Of a DNA stretch of 64,000 nt, positions 17,912 to 25,548 are shown in pieces (the stretch's first letter is position 1; each line of letters opens with the position of its first letter). Position numbers and translations under genes: made by a program. The DNA lies in NCBI GenBank assembly GCA_018001935.1, contig JAGNHB010000014.1:20050-84049 (forward strand), written 5' to 3'. Source of the DNA: Acidobacteriota bacterium (GTDB lineage: Bacteria > Acidobacteriota > JAAYUB01). The notes under the pieces were generated by a model, which worked only from the letters and a program-made list of their open reading frames with translations, did no database searches and was not told the origin of the DNA.

Positions 17912-17941
17912 ATTATAAAGGAATGCGGCACCGAAAGTCCA
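17912..17941 (-). promoter_or_regulatory. Promoter of the kinase/TPR/relA operon
   Basis: On the minus strand TGGACT (17941-17936) and a perfect TATAAT (17917-17912) are separated by 18 bp. Transcription would start about 20 bp before the kinase ATG at 17882. Confidence 0.65.
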
Positions 17942-18230
17942 CCCCGCGAAAGAAAAAGTGATTTCTTGCGCAATTTGGCATGGCGCTTCCTTCGAAGGAA
18001 CCGCGAACCCGAGCATAGCAGGGAGACCGACCGGGCGCTGCCCGGCCGATGGGGAGTGCGGCGCGCCGGTCTGCCGGAGCGCCGCGTTGACCACGCCGTG
18101 CCGGTCTGCCGGAGCGGCGTGGGTATCCTGCCCGAAGGGCGAGATCCAGCGCCTTGGGACCGGTGAGTTCGCCCGTCGCCCGGTTTTCTCCGCGACCGGT
18201 GCGCATACCGCCTGCTGCGGCACCCCCCCA
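17942..18230. other. Non-coding stretch with a REP-like element
   Basis: The 350 bp between the kinase operon and the next small gene have no credible coding frame. The notable content is the kinase promoter and the double hairpin at 18054-18123. Confidence 0.6.
18054..18123. repeat. REP/BIME-like double hairpin, copy 2
   Basis: Two adjacent perfect stems. GCGGCGC (18058-18064) pairs with GCGCCGC (18079-18085). CCACGCCG (18091-18098) pairs with CGGCGTGG (18115-18122). Both loops contain the word GTCTGCCGGA. The same head-to-tail double hairpin occurs at 44472-44538, and a worn copy at about 1555-1622. Confidence 0.85.
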
Positions 18231-18494
18231 TCAGCGAAAGGGCCTCTTCTTTCCCGTTCCCCCCGAGGCAGAGGAAAGGGGGGAGAGGGTGCGGTCCGGT
18301 TTCGTGCCGGGGAGACCGGCTGCCCATCGGGTGACGGGGCTTCCGGCGGCGGTGGACAGGATGCCTGTCGCCGCCCGGGCCCGGAGCGGTTCCATCGCCT
18401 TCATCCGGGAGAATTTGAAGAACGGGAGCAGACCCGTGAGGAGGGCGACCGCCAGGATGATCATCACAAAAACCGCCGTGCGCCAGCTTGCCAT
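18231..18494 (-). CDS. Small single-pass membrane protein of unknown function
   Basis: 87 residues. The start is supported by a strong GGAGGTG five bases before the ATG at 18494. Residues 7-27 form a clear membrane helix (FVMIILAVALLTGLLPFF), followed by a basic segment (KFSRMKAMEPLRAR). The C-terminal third is rich in Pro, Gly and Ser and looks less protein-like, so the gene may be eroded at its end. I do not recognise a family. It is isolated, with about 390 bp of non-coding DNA upstream. Confidence 0.5.
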   Translation of the reverse strand: MASWRTAVFVMIILAVALLTGLLPFFKFSRMKAMEPLRARAATGILSTAAGSPVTRWAAGLPGTKPDRTLSPLSSASGGTGKKRPFR

Positions 18495-18881
18495 GACTCA
18501 CCTCCGAACAGGGGACTCCACGGCCGCTCGGGCGATCGGTTTTTCCCGTCGGGCGCTGCCGTGTTCACCTCCATTGACACGCGTGCCGCGGTTTTCGTTC
18601 CCCGGGAAATGGCGGATGAAAATGGAGTGCATCCCGGGGAGCTGGGCGTTTCGCCAAATCCTTGGGACAGGCCGTCAGAAGGGACGGAGCCCGCACCGCG
18701 GGCGATTCTCGAGACTGATCCGCCCGGAGGCTTGAGGAGGTGGCCGGATTGTTATGACCAACAGATCGGAAAGGAGTTGCGTCGAGACTTGTTATGTCTG
18801 CCAGATTCGATTGGATTTAAATAGCACCTGGCACCGTTTGGCTGCAGACGATCGGACCCCACCGATTGCCGGGGTGTGGAA
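18495..18881. other. Non-coding stretch, nothing recognised
   Basis: No frame in these 390 bp has both a ribosome binding site and protein-like composition. It separates two small membrane-protein genes on the minus strand. Confidence 0.5.
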
Positions 18882-19250
18882 TTACGGTTCAATTCCGTCT
18901 CTCCCTTTGGGCGCCACCGCTTCGATGTATCGCCGGGCGGCCGATGCGACGGATTCGGGAATTTCGCCTCGCCGGGACGACCTTTCGAGAATGGCGAGGC
19001 GCTGCCGGGCGGAAAGGGCGCGGAAGTGGCTCCGCTGGATGGAGTAGCAGAGCGGCCGAGGGGAGATCAGCATCACCAGCGCCCATCCTGTGGCGGCCAG
19101 GAGGATTGCGGCGACGGTATCCCTGACGTTCCAGTGGCCCGGTTGTTTCTGTCGAGGATCTCGGGTCAGAAGCGATGAGCCGCAAATCGCAAAGGTCAGT
19201 GTTCCCAGCAGGAACCAGGGCAGGGAGGCTTTCAGGTCCAGCCATCCCTG
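18882..19250 (-). CDS. Small two-helix membrane protein lacking a normal start codon
   Basis: The open frame between the stops runs 122 codons and reads like a real protein. It has two hydrophobic segments ([16 protein letters not shown] and [16 protein letters not shown]) and then a basic helix ([13 protein letters not shown]) with a polar tail. No ATG, GTG or TTG precedes the first helix; only CTG codons do. A GTG at 19278 with a plausible N-terminus is in another frame, so a frameshift near 19240 is possible. Either it starts at CTG or it is a recently broken gene. The family is unknown. Confidence 0.4.
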   Translation of the reverse strand, partial: QGWLDLKASLPWFLLGTLTFAICGSSLLTRDPRQKQPGHWNVRDTVAAILLAATGWALVMLISPRPLCYSIQRSHFRALSARQRLAILERSSRRGEIPESVASAARRYIEAVAPKGRDGIEP

Positions 19251-19327
19251 TTAAATGGTGTCGGCTTCTCTCCTCCACGCGAGTCGCGGAAAAACGGTTT
19301 TCCCCGGTTTTCCCGGGGTCATCCGCC

Positions 19328-19357
19328 TTGACCCGGAGGCGGGGGAGACCGTATAAT
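19328..19357 (+). promoter_or_regulatory. Promoter for frr
   Basis: TTGACC at 19328-19333 and a perfect TATAAT at 19352-19357 are separated by 18 bp, 35 bp before the frr ATG. Confidence 0.75.
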
Positions 19358-19391
19358 CCGCCTTTTGAAATTCTCGCGGAGAGGACCGACC

Positions 19392-19949
19392 ATGGTACAG
19401 GAAAAGCTGAAACAGACCGAAGAGAAGATGAAGAAGGCCATCGCGGACTTCGAGCAGGAACTGAAATCCATCCGGACGGGCCGCGCCTCGGCCGCCCTGC
19501 TGGACAACATCCGCTTCGACTACTACGGGACCCTGACGCCCCTCAAGTCGGCGGCGACGGTGTCAACCCCCGAGCCGAACCTCATCGTCGTCCAGCCGTG
19601 GGACACCAGCCAGATCCCCGCCATCGAAAAGGCCATCCTCACCTCCGACCTGGGCATCACCCCTTCCAACGACGGCCGCGTGGTGCGGTTGCCCGTTCCC
19701 CCACTCACCGAGGAACGCCGGAAACAGATGGTGAAGACCGTGGCCCAGATGGCCGAGCAGCACCGGGTGGCCGTGCGGAAGATCCGGCAGGAGGGGCGCG
19801 ACCAGGTCCAGAAGCTGGAGAAGGACAAGAAGGTCTCCGAGGACGACGCCAAGAAGGGGCTCGACAAGATCCAGGAGTTCACCGACGGCTACATCCGCAG
19901 GATCGACGAGATCACCAAGAAGAAGGAAGCGGAGCTGATGAAGATCTGA
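19392..19949 (+). CDS. frr: Ribosome recycling factor
   Basis: Splits post-termination ribosomes with EF-G. At 185 residues it is standard length. Typical family blocks include [64 protein letters not shown] and RKIRQEGRD. The helical domain with charged [10 protein letters not shown] ends the protein. The ATG at 19392 follows GGAGAGGA. It leads a group with hslV and hslU; 152 bp and a perfect inverted repeat separate it from hslV. Confidence 0.98.
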   Translation: MVQEKLKQTEEKMKKAIADFEQELKSIRTGRASAALLDNIRFDYYGTLTPLKSAATVSTPEPNLIVVQPWDTSQIPAIEKAILTSDLGITPSNDGRVVRLPVPPLTEERRKQMVKTVAQMAEQHRVAVRKIRQEGRDQVQKLEKDKKVSEDDAKKGLDKIQEFTDGYIRRIDEITKKKEAELMKI

Positions 19950-19966
19950 CGGACCCGCAAAGAGTG

Positions 19967-19986
19967 GCGCAAGCTTCAGCTTGCGC
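19967..19986. other. Perfect 9-bp inverted repeat between frr and hslV
   Basis: GCGCAAGCT and AGCTTGCGC are separated by two bases. No T-run follows on either side, so a rho-independent terminator is not well supported. It could stabilise the frr transcript end or be a small REP element. Confidence 0.55.
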
Positions 19987-20101
19987 GGGAAATCAAAGGA
20001 GTTGCGATGTAATTCATGACGGTTTCCCGACTGTTTGCAAAGTTCTCGAGACCCGGCCGCCGTTCCATCCAAGCGGCGGCGAAACGGTAAAGGACGGTAT
20101 C

Positions 20102-20659
20102 ATGACACGAATCCGAAGCACGACGGTGCTGCTGGTCCAGGCCAACGGCATGACCGTCATGGCCGGGGACGGCCAGGTGACCCTGGGCGACACGGTGGTC
20201 AAGCACTCCGCCCGCAAGGTCCGCCGGCTCTACGACGGCAAGGTCCTGGCGGGCTTCGCCGGCGCCACCGCCGACGCCTTCGCCCTTTTCTCCCGCTTCG
20301 AGAAGAAGCTCAAGGAGTTCGCCGGCAACCTGGAGCGCGCCGCCGTGGAACTGGCCCAGGAGTGGCGCACCGACCGCTCGCTGCGCAACCTGCAGGCCCT
20401 CATGATCGTGGCGGATACCCAGCGGGCCTTCCTCATCTCCGGCAACGGCGACATCATCGAGCCCGAGGAGGGGATCGCGGCCGTGGGCTCCGGCGGGCCC
20501 TACGCCAAGGCCGCCGCCCTGGCGCTGCGGCGCCACACCCCCCTGGGCGTCCGCGACATCGCCGAGGAGGCCCTCAAGATCGCCGCCTCGCTGTGCATCT
20601 ACACCAACGACCGCCTCACCGTGGAGACGCTGGGCGGCCCGGAGGAGCGCCATGACTGA
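20102..20659 (+). CDS. hslV: ATP-dependent protease peptidase subunit HslV
   Basis: Proteasome-like threonine peptidase of the HslUV (ClpQY) protease in the cytoplasm. 185 residues. The mature N-terminus is TTVLLV after a six-residue propeptide (MTRIRS), so Thr7 is the predicted nucleophile. Family blocks include [46 protein letters not shown] and [22 protein letters not shown] precedes the ATG at 20102. The last eight bases overlap hslU, so both subunits are coupled in translation. Confidence 0.97.
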   Translation: MTRIRSTTVLLVQANGMTVMAGDGQVTLGDTVVKHSARKVRRLYDGKVLAGFAGATADAFALFSRFEKKLKEFAGNLERAAVELAQEWRTDRSLRNLQALMIVADTQRAFLISGNGDIIEPEEGIAAVGSGGPYAKAAALALRRHTPLGVRDIAEEALKIAASLCIYTNDRLTVETLGGPEERHD

Positions 20660-22058
20660 GCCCGTGACCCTGCCGGACCTGTCGGAGCCGCCCCCGCCCG
20701 AATTCGACCGGATGACCCCGCGCCAGATCGTGGGGGAGCTGGACAAGTACGTCATCGGCCAGAAGAAGGCCAAGCGGGCCGTGGCCATCGCCCTGCGGAA
20801 CCGCCTGCGCCGCCTCAAGCTGCCGCCGGGCATGGCCGAGGAGGTGGCGCCCAAGAACATCATCCTCATCGGCCCCACGGGCGTGGGCAAGACCGAGATC
20901 GCCCGACGCCTGGCGCGGCTCTCCCGGAGCCCCTTCCTGAAGGTGGAGGCCTCCAAGTTCACCGAGGTGGGGTACGTGGGCCGGGACGTGGAATCCATGA
21001 TCCGTGACCTGGTGGAGATCGCGGTGAACATGGTCCGCGAGGAGCTGGGCAAGGACGTCCTGGAAAAGGCCCACCACAACGCCGAGGAGCGCCTGCTCGA
21101 CCTCCTGCTGCAACCCATGTCCCCGCCCCGCCAGAGCCGCGTGGAGAACCCCGGCGACTGGGCGGCCTACGACAACTTCAGCAAGACCCGCGAGAAGATG
21201 CGCGAGCGGCTCCGGGCCGGCGACTTCGACCACCGCGAGGTGGAGCTGGAGGTCCACGAGTCCCGCTTCCCCTCCTTCGAGATCTTCTCCTCCTCCGGCG
21301 TGGAGGAGCTGGGGATCAACATGAAGGACATGATCGGCGGCCTCTTCGGCGGCCAGAAGAAACGGCGCAAGATGAAGGTCGGCGACGCCCGGGAGCACCT
21401 GGTCCGCGAGGAACAGCAGCAGCTCGTGGACAACGACCGGGTGGCCAAGGAGGCCCTCTCCCGCGTGGAGCACTCCGGGATCATCTTCCTGGACGAGATC
21501 GACAAGATCGCCGGCCGGGAAGGGGGGCACGGCCCCGACGTGAGCCGGGAGGGCGTGCAGCGGGACATCCTCCCCATCGTGGAGGGGACCATCGTCCACA
21601 CCAAGTACGGGATGGTGCGCACCGACCACATCCTCTTCATCGCCGCGGGCGCCTTCCACATCAGCTCGGTGTCGGACCTCATCCCGGAGCTGCAGGGGCG
21701 CTTCCCGCTCCGCCTGGAGATGGACAGCCTCACCGAGGACGACTTCATCCTCATCCTCACCGAGCCGAAGAACGCGCTGCTCAAGCAGTACGAGGCCCTC
21801 ATGGCCACGGAGGGGGTCGCCCTGGCCTTCGAGCCCGGGGCCGTGCGCGCCCTGGCCCGCGCCGCCGCCCAGGTGAACGAGCGGACGCTGAACATCGGGG
21901 CGCGGCGGCTCTATACCATCCTCGAGAAGGTCCTCGACGAGATCCTCTTCGAGGGGCCCGACCTCGAGGACAAGCGGGTGAGCATCTCCAGCGCCTACGT
22001 GGAGGACGCCCTCAAGGGCGTGATGGAGAACGAGGACCTCAGCCGGTACATCCTCTGA
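20652..22058 (+). CDS. hslU: HslUV protease ATPase subunit HslU
   Basis: AAA+ unfoldase that feeds substrates to HslV. 468 residues, normal for the family. Walker A is GPTGVGKTE near residue 74 and Walker B is [11 protein letters not shown]. The N-terminal [20 protein letters not shown] block and the C-terminal LSRYIL tail, which inserts into HslV, are both present. The I domain is visible between the two Walker motifs. It starts eight bases before the hslV stop. Confidence 0.98.
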   Translation: MTEPVTLPDLSEPPPPEFDRMTPRQIVGELDKYVIGQKKAKRAVAIALRNRLRRLKLPPGMAEEVAPKNIILIGPTGVGKTEIARRLARLSRSPFLKVEASKFTEVGYVGRDVESMIRDLVEIAVNMVREELGKDVLEKAHHNAEERLLDLLLQPMSPPRQSRVENPGDWAAYDNFSKTREKMRERLRAGDFDHREVELEVHESRFPSFEIFSSSGVEELGINMKDMIGGLFGGQKKRRKMKVGDAREHLVREEQQQLVDNDRVAKEALSRVEHSGIIFLDEIDKIAGREGGHGPDVSREGVQRDILPIVEGTIVHTKYGMVRTDHILFIAAGAFHISSVSDLIPELQGRFPLRLEMDSLTEDDFILILTEPKNALLKQYEALMATEGVALAFEPGAVRALARAAAQVNERTLNIGARRLYTILEKVLDEILFEGPDLEDKRVSISSAYVEDALKGVMENEDLSRYIL

Positions 22059-22072
22059 CCCCGGGAGCGAGC

Positions 22073-23434
22073 ATGGTTTCAAAATCACTCCAGAGCCGCA
22101 CGCGTCTGAGTCTGAGCCGCGCGCGTCTGAGTCTGAGCCGCGCGCGTGAGCAAGCGGTCAGACCTGCCGCCTTCAGCCGGCCCCTCACGGTCTCTGACCG
22201 CTCCCTCACGGTCTCTGACCGCTCCCTCACGGTCTCTGACCGCTCCCTCACGGTCTCTGACCGCTCCCTCACGGTCTCTGACCGCTCCCTCACGGTCTCT
22301 GACCGCTCCCTTACGGTCTCTGACCGCTCCCTTACGGTCTCTGACCGCTCCCTTACGGTCTCTGACCGCTCCCTTACGGTCGCGGCTCTGACTGGATCGA
22401 TCCTGGCCGGCCTGCTGCTCCTGCTCCTGGCGGGGTGCGCGCGGGTGGGCCCGCCCCAGCCGCCCTTCAAGCGGGTCCCGCCGCCGCCCGAGAAACTGGA
22501 GGCCTGGCAGGAGGGGGACGTGATCCGGGTCCGGTGCGTCCTGCCGGCCGAGAACCTCGATGGTTCACCCATTCACGATATCCGGGTGGTGGAGATCTAC
22601 GGGGGAATCGTCCCTGAAGGGGTCCACCCCCTCGACACGGTTGGCTGGGGCGGCGTGATCGAGACCGAGGAGGGGGATCGCCTGAAGGCCCTCCTCAAAG
22701 GGAAGGAATTCGCTGTCGAGATCGGCCGGGAGAAACTGGGCGACTTCGAGACCGGGCGGGCCGGGTTCTCCGTTCGTTTCGCCAACGAGAGGAACCACTG
22801 GAGCGTCAACACCCCCGTGCTGATCCTCCCCGTTGCCCGGGTCGGCGGTTCGCCCGGCGCCCTCTCCGCGCGGGTGGAAAAGACCGGGGTGGTCCTCGAG
22901 TGGAAACCGCCCGCCGGAACTGTTCCCCGGGACGGCTACGTCGTCCGGCGCCGGGAACTGCCCGGGGGGGCAGCGGCGGATGTGGGAACGGTCGGGCCCG
23001 ACGCCACCGACTTCCGGGACGCCGATCTCCGTTTCGAGACCCGCTACGCTTACTCCGTCGCCCCGTTCCGCAACACCGGGGGCGGGCGGGTCCTGGGCGC
23101 CTTCACCCCGCCGACGGACGTCGACACGAAGGACACCTTCCCCCCCGACGTTCCGACGGGGCTGTCCTTGGTGGAGGAGGAGGGGCGCCTGCGGCTGATC
23201 TGGAACCCCGTGGCCGACGCCGACCTCGCCGGTTACCTGGTCTACCGGGCGGGCGGGGATTCGTCCGGAGAGACGTGCCTGACCCCCAAACCCCTCGCGG
23301 CGGCGTCCTTCACCGACACGGACGCCGACCCGGCCCGGCGCTGGGCATACCGCGTCGTCGCCGTCGATCGCAAGGGGAACCGGAGCACCCCCTCGGAGAC
23401 CGCCCAATGGGAGGGGCGGCCGGAGGACCGCTGA
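22073..23434 (+). CDS. Fibronectin type III lipoprotein with an N-terminal heptad-repeat extension
   Basis: 453 residues from the ATG at 22073, which follows GGGAGCGAG. Residues 1-103 are Arg/Ser/Leu-rich: two copies of RLSLSRA, then nine of (S/P)LTVSDR, encoded by a 21-bp array. A hydrophobic stretch and lipobox LLAGC follow, with the acylated Cys at residue 122. The mature part contains Ig/FN3-like beta domains; one has WNPVADADLAGYLVYR, a standard FN3 pattern. No other start codon exists between the repeats and the lipobox. The extension must therefore be translated before the signal peptide, or the gene is silenced. It follows hslU by 14 bp. Confidence 0.75.
   Translation: MVSKSLQSRTRLSLSRARLSLSRAREQAVRPAAFSRPLTVSDRSLTVSDRSLTVSDRSLTVSDRSLTVSDRSLTVSDRSLTVSDRSLTVSDRSLTVSDRSLTVAALTGSILAGLLLLLLAGCARVGPPQPPFKRVPPPPEKLEAWQEGDVIRVRCVLPAENLDGSPIHDIRVVEIYGGIVPEGVHPLDTVGWGGVIETEEGDRLKALLKGKEFAVEIGREKLGDFETGRAGFSVRFANERNHWSVNTPVLILPVARVGGSPGALSARVEKTGVVLEWKPPAGTVPRDGYVVRRRELPGGAAADVGTVGPDATDFRDADLRFETRYAYSVAPFRNTGGGRVLGAFTPPTDVDTKDTFPPDVPTGLSLVEEEGRLRLIWNPVADADLAGYLVYRAGGDSSGETCLTPKPLAAASFTDTDADPARRWAYRVVAVDRKGNRSTPSETAQWEGRPEDR
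22184..22381. repeat. 21-bp tandem repeat, nine and a half copies
   Basis: The unit is CTCACGGTCTCTGACCGCTC plus one C. The first six copies begin CTCACGG and the last ones CTTACGG, so the C-to-T change is confined to one end. Each unit has a small palindrome CGGTC/GACCG. Being 21 bp it keeps frame and encodes SLTVSDR. A related pair of 21-bp units (CGTCTGAGTCTGAGCCGCGC) lies just upstream at about 22101-22147. Confidence 0.93.
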
Positions 23435-23479
23435 AGCGAACCGAATCCCAGATGCGCAGAACAGGCAGATGATGAAGAG

Positions 23480-23662
23480 AGCCACAATATACGCAGAATA
23501 TGCAGAATGCAGAGAAAGCACGGAACGTACAGAACGTACAGAACGCAGAGAATGCAGAGAATGCAAGGAAGGCTCAGGAACTGCGGGATATGTGGGATTC
23601 CGGGGAATCAAAGAGGTTCGCCTTTTCCGGACCTACAGCCTACAGCCTACAGCCTAAATACC
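23480..23662. repeat. Intergenic word repeats before fsa
   Basis: The 250 bp between the lipoprotein and fsa hold short repeated words. AGAATGCAGAGAA and ACGTACAGAACG recur at 23490-23580, and CCTACAG recurs three times at 23633-23658. The second word family returns at 39545-39570, 39634-39666 and 44299-44336. No coding frame is convincing here. Confidence 0.65.
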
Positions 23663-23684
23663 TAACTTCCAACCGAGGTGTGCC

Positions 23685-24341
23685 ATGAAATTCTTCATCG
23701 ATACCGCCAACCTGGACGAGATCCGCTCCGCCATGTCGATGGGCCTCATCGACGGCGTCACCACCAACCCCAGCCTGGTGGCCCGGGAGAAAGGGGCCTT
23801 CAAGGACATTATCGCGGAGATCTGCCGCACGGTCCCGGGCCCCGTGAGCGCCGAGGTGGTCGCCCTCGACGCCGAGGGGATGGTGCGCGAGGGCCGCGAA
23901 CTGGCGAAGATCGCCCCCAACATCACCGTGAAGGTGCCCATCACCGCCGAGGGCCTCAAGGCCGTCCGGACCTTCGCCGGGGAAGGGATCAAGACCAACG
24001 TCACGCTGGTCTTCTCCCCCCTGCAGGCGTTGCTGGCCGCCAAGGCGGGCGCCACTTTCGTCAGCCCCTTCGTGGGCCGGCTCGACGACGTGGGTCACCC
24101 GGGGATGGAGGTGATCCGGCAGATCGTGGAGATCTACGCCAACTACGACTACGCCACCGAGGTCCTGGTGGCGTCGGTCCGGCACCCCATGCACGTGGTG
24201 GACGCCGCCCTGATGGGCGCCGACGTGTGCACCATCCCCTACAAGGTGCTCCTGCAGTTCGTCAAGCACCCCCTCACCGACAAGGGGATCGAGACCTTCC
24301 TGGCCGACTGGAAGAAGGTGGAAGGCAACGTCATCGTCTGA
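23685..24341 (+). CDS. fsa: Fructose-6-phosphate aldolase / transaldolase-like protein
   Basis: 218-residue TIM-barrel enzyme of the small transaldolase (FSA/TalC) subfamily. The conserved [11 protein letters not shown] start, GVTTNPSL, the Schiff-base Lys at residue 83 in TVKVPIT and SPFVGRLDD are all present. The short length separates it from the classical 320-residue transaldolase. It either interconverts pentose-phosphate sugars or cleaves fructose 6-phosphate; sequence alone does not settle which. It has its own leader with word repeats and no neighbouring sugar genes. Confidence 0.93.
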   Translation: MKFFIDTANLDEIRSAMSMGLIDGVTTNPSLVAREKGAFKDIIAEICRTVPGPVSAEVVALDAEGMVREGRELAKIAPNITVKVPITAEGLKAVRTFAGEGIKTNVTLVFSPLQALLAAKAGATFVSPFVGRLDDVGHPGMEVIRQIVEIYANYDYATEVLVASVRHPMHVVDAALMGADVCTIPYKVLLQFVKHPLTDKGIETFLADWKKVEGNVIV

Positions 24342-24361
24342 GCACCTTTGGAGGCGGCCCC

Positions 24362-24403
24362 ACTCTTTGCGAGGCTTGGCGGCTTCGCGCCTTTGCGTGA
24401 GGC
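24362..24403. repeat. CTTTGCG word-repeat segment
   Basis: A short stretch CTCTTTGCGAGG...CGCGCCTTTGCGTGAGG between fsa and the phosphoesterase. The inverse of the same words appears at 7471-7499 (GCCAAGGCGCAAAGCTCG). Both sit just after a stop codon. Confidence 0.45.
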
Positions 24404-24468
24404 GCTGAAAGCCAGAATTTTCTTCAGGAGAGGGCCATTCATCGCCTTCTGAAGAAGGGGGAGGCGTC

Positions 24469-25122
24469 ATGCGCATCATCGCCATCTCTGACGTTCACGA
24501 CGACCTGACGAAATTGACGCTCCTTGCGCAGCGCGAGGCGGGGGCGGACCTCCTGCTGGTTTCCGGCGACCTGACCCATTACGGCGGCATGACCCGGTTC
24601 CGGGAAACGATGGGCGCCTTCGACGGCGTGTTCCCCCGGGTGCTGGCCGTGCCCGGCAACATGGACCGCCCGGAGGTGACGGGAGTCCTGGAGGAGGGCG
24701 GCACGGGGCTCCATGGCCGTCATGAGATCATCGGCGACGTCGGGTTTGCAGGGATCGGCGCTTCGCCCCCCACGCCCTTCGGCACCCCCTTCGAATTGTC
24801 CGAGGAGGAGATCGGGGAGGCCTTCGCCGCGGCGGCCGCCCGGGTCGCCGCCTGCCCGGTGCGCGTCTTCGTCAGCCACGCGCCGCCGCGCGGCACCGCC
24901 CTGGACCGGGTGCGGCTGGGCCTGCACGTGGGGAGCCGGGCCGTCCGGGCCGTGGTGGAACGCTTCGCCCCCGACGTCCTGGTCTGCGGGCACATCCACG
25001 AGGCCGCCGGCACCGACCGCCTGGGGCGGACACAGATGGTCAACCCCGGTCCCTTCGCCCGGGGCGGCTACGTCCGCATCCTCACCGGCCCGCCGGTCAC
25101 CGCCGAGTGGTGCCGCCTGTAA
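24469..25122 (+). CDS. YfcE-like metallophosphoesterase
   Basis: 217 residues, calcineurin-like class III fold. Ligand motifs: AISDVHDD (Asp8, His10), VSGDLTHYGG, PGNMDRPE (Asn of GN-D), SHAPPRGT and CGHIHEA. Replacing the usual GNH by GNMD is typical of this compact subgroup. The natural substrate is unknown; relatives act on phosphodiesters in vitro. AGGGGGAGG precedes the ATG at 24469. It is convergent with the DUF3303-type gene. Confidence 0.88.
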   Translation: MRIIAISDVHDDLTKLTLLAQREAGADLLLVSGDLTHYGGMTRFRETMGAFDGVFPRVLAVPGNMDRPEVTGVLEEGGTGLHGRHEIIGDVGFAGIGASPPTPFGTPFELSEEEIGEAFAAAAARVAACPVRVFVSHAPPRGTALDRVRLGLHVGSRAVRAVVERFAPDVLVCGHIHEAAGTDRLGRTQMVNPGPFARGGYVRILTGPPVTAEWCRL

Positions 25123-25177
25123 AGAGTCCTTTGCGTGAAGAGGCGGGGACCCCGGGCCAGGATGCCGTTATTCTAAC

Positions 25178-25465
25178 CTACTGCCCTGAATCGTCAGAAC
25201 GCGAGGCGGCCTTCTCCGCCGCTTCTGCGGAGGTCATCACGGGGATGACCTCGAATTCGACGAGGTCGAGCCAGTTCGCCATCCAGGCATCGAGAAGGCC
25301 GCGGTCTCCCGTCTCCATGACCTGGTAACACCGCTTCAGTTCGAGATCCACCCAACTGGAAACGTACGTCAATCCAACCGGAGCCAGGCGGCCGCGCTCC
25401 CGGAAACGCCGGTACACGGGGAGGGGGTCTCCGTTCCGAAAATGTTCGACAATCATGTATAGCAT
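25178..25465 (-). CDS. DUF3303-type small protein
   Basis: 95 residues matching the DUF3303 pattern as I remember it: MLYMIVEHFRNGDP, VYRRFRERGRLAPVGLTYV, CYQVMETGD and LDAWMANWLDLVEFEVIPV. These proteins resemble the small alpha/beta dimeric barrel group. No function is known. The ATG at 25465 is chosen because GAGGGA precedes it by eight bases; an upstream GTG at 25480 would add five residues. It diverges from the FGE-like gene. Confidence 0.8.
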   Translation of the reverse strand: MLYMIVEHFRNGDPLPVYRRFRERGRLAPVGLTYVSSWVDLELKRCYQVMETGDRGLLDAWMANWLDLVEFEVIPVMTSAEAAEKAASRSDDSGQ

Positions 25466-25548
25466 TGGACATTCCCTCACATAATTTCCGTGATATCCTG
25501 ACGCTGTATTATATCCTCACTGAAAAGGCCAAGAAAAAGGAGTTTCAG

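Noticed and set aside
18754-19178. Plus-strand small frames opposite the two-helix membrane protein
   Set aside because: No ribosome site or hydrophobic pattern; the minus frame is far more protein-like.
22039-22572. Minus-strand ORF with RERSETV repeats
   Set aside because: It is the antisense reading of the 21-bp array; the plus strand leads into a proper lipobox and FN3 domains.
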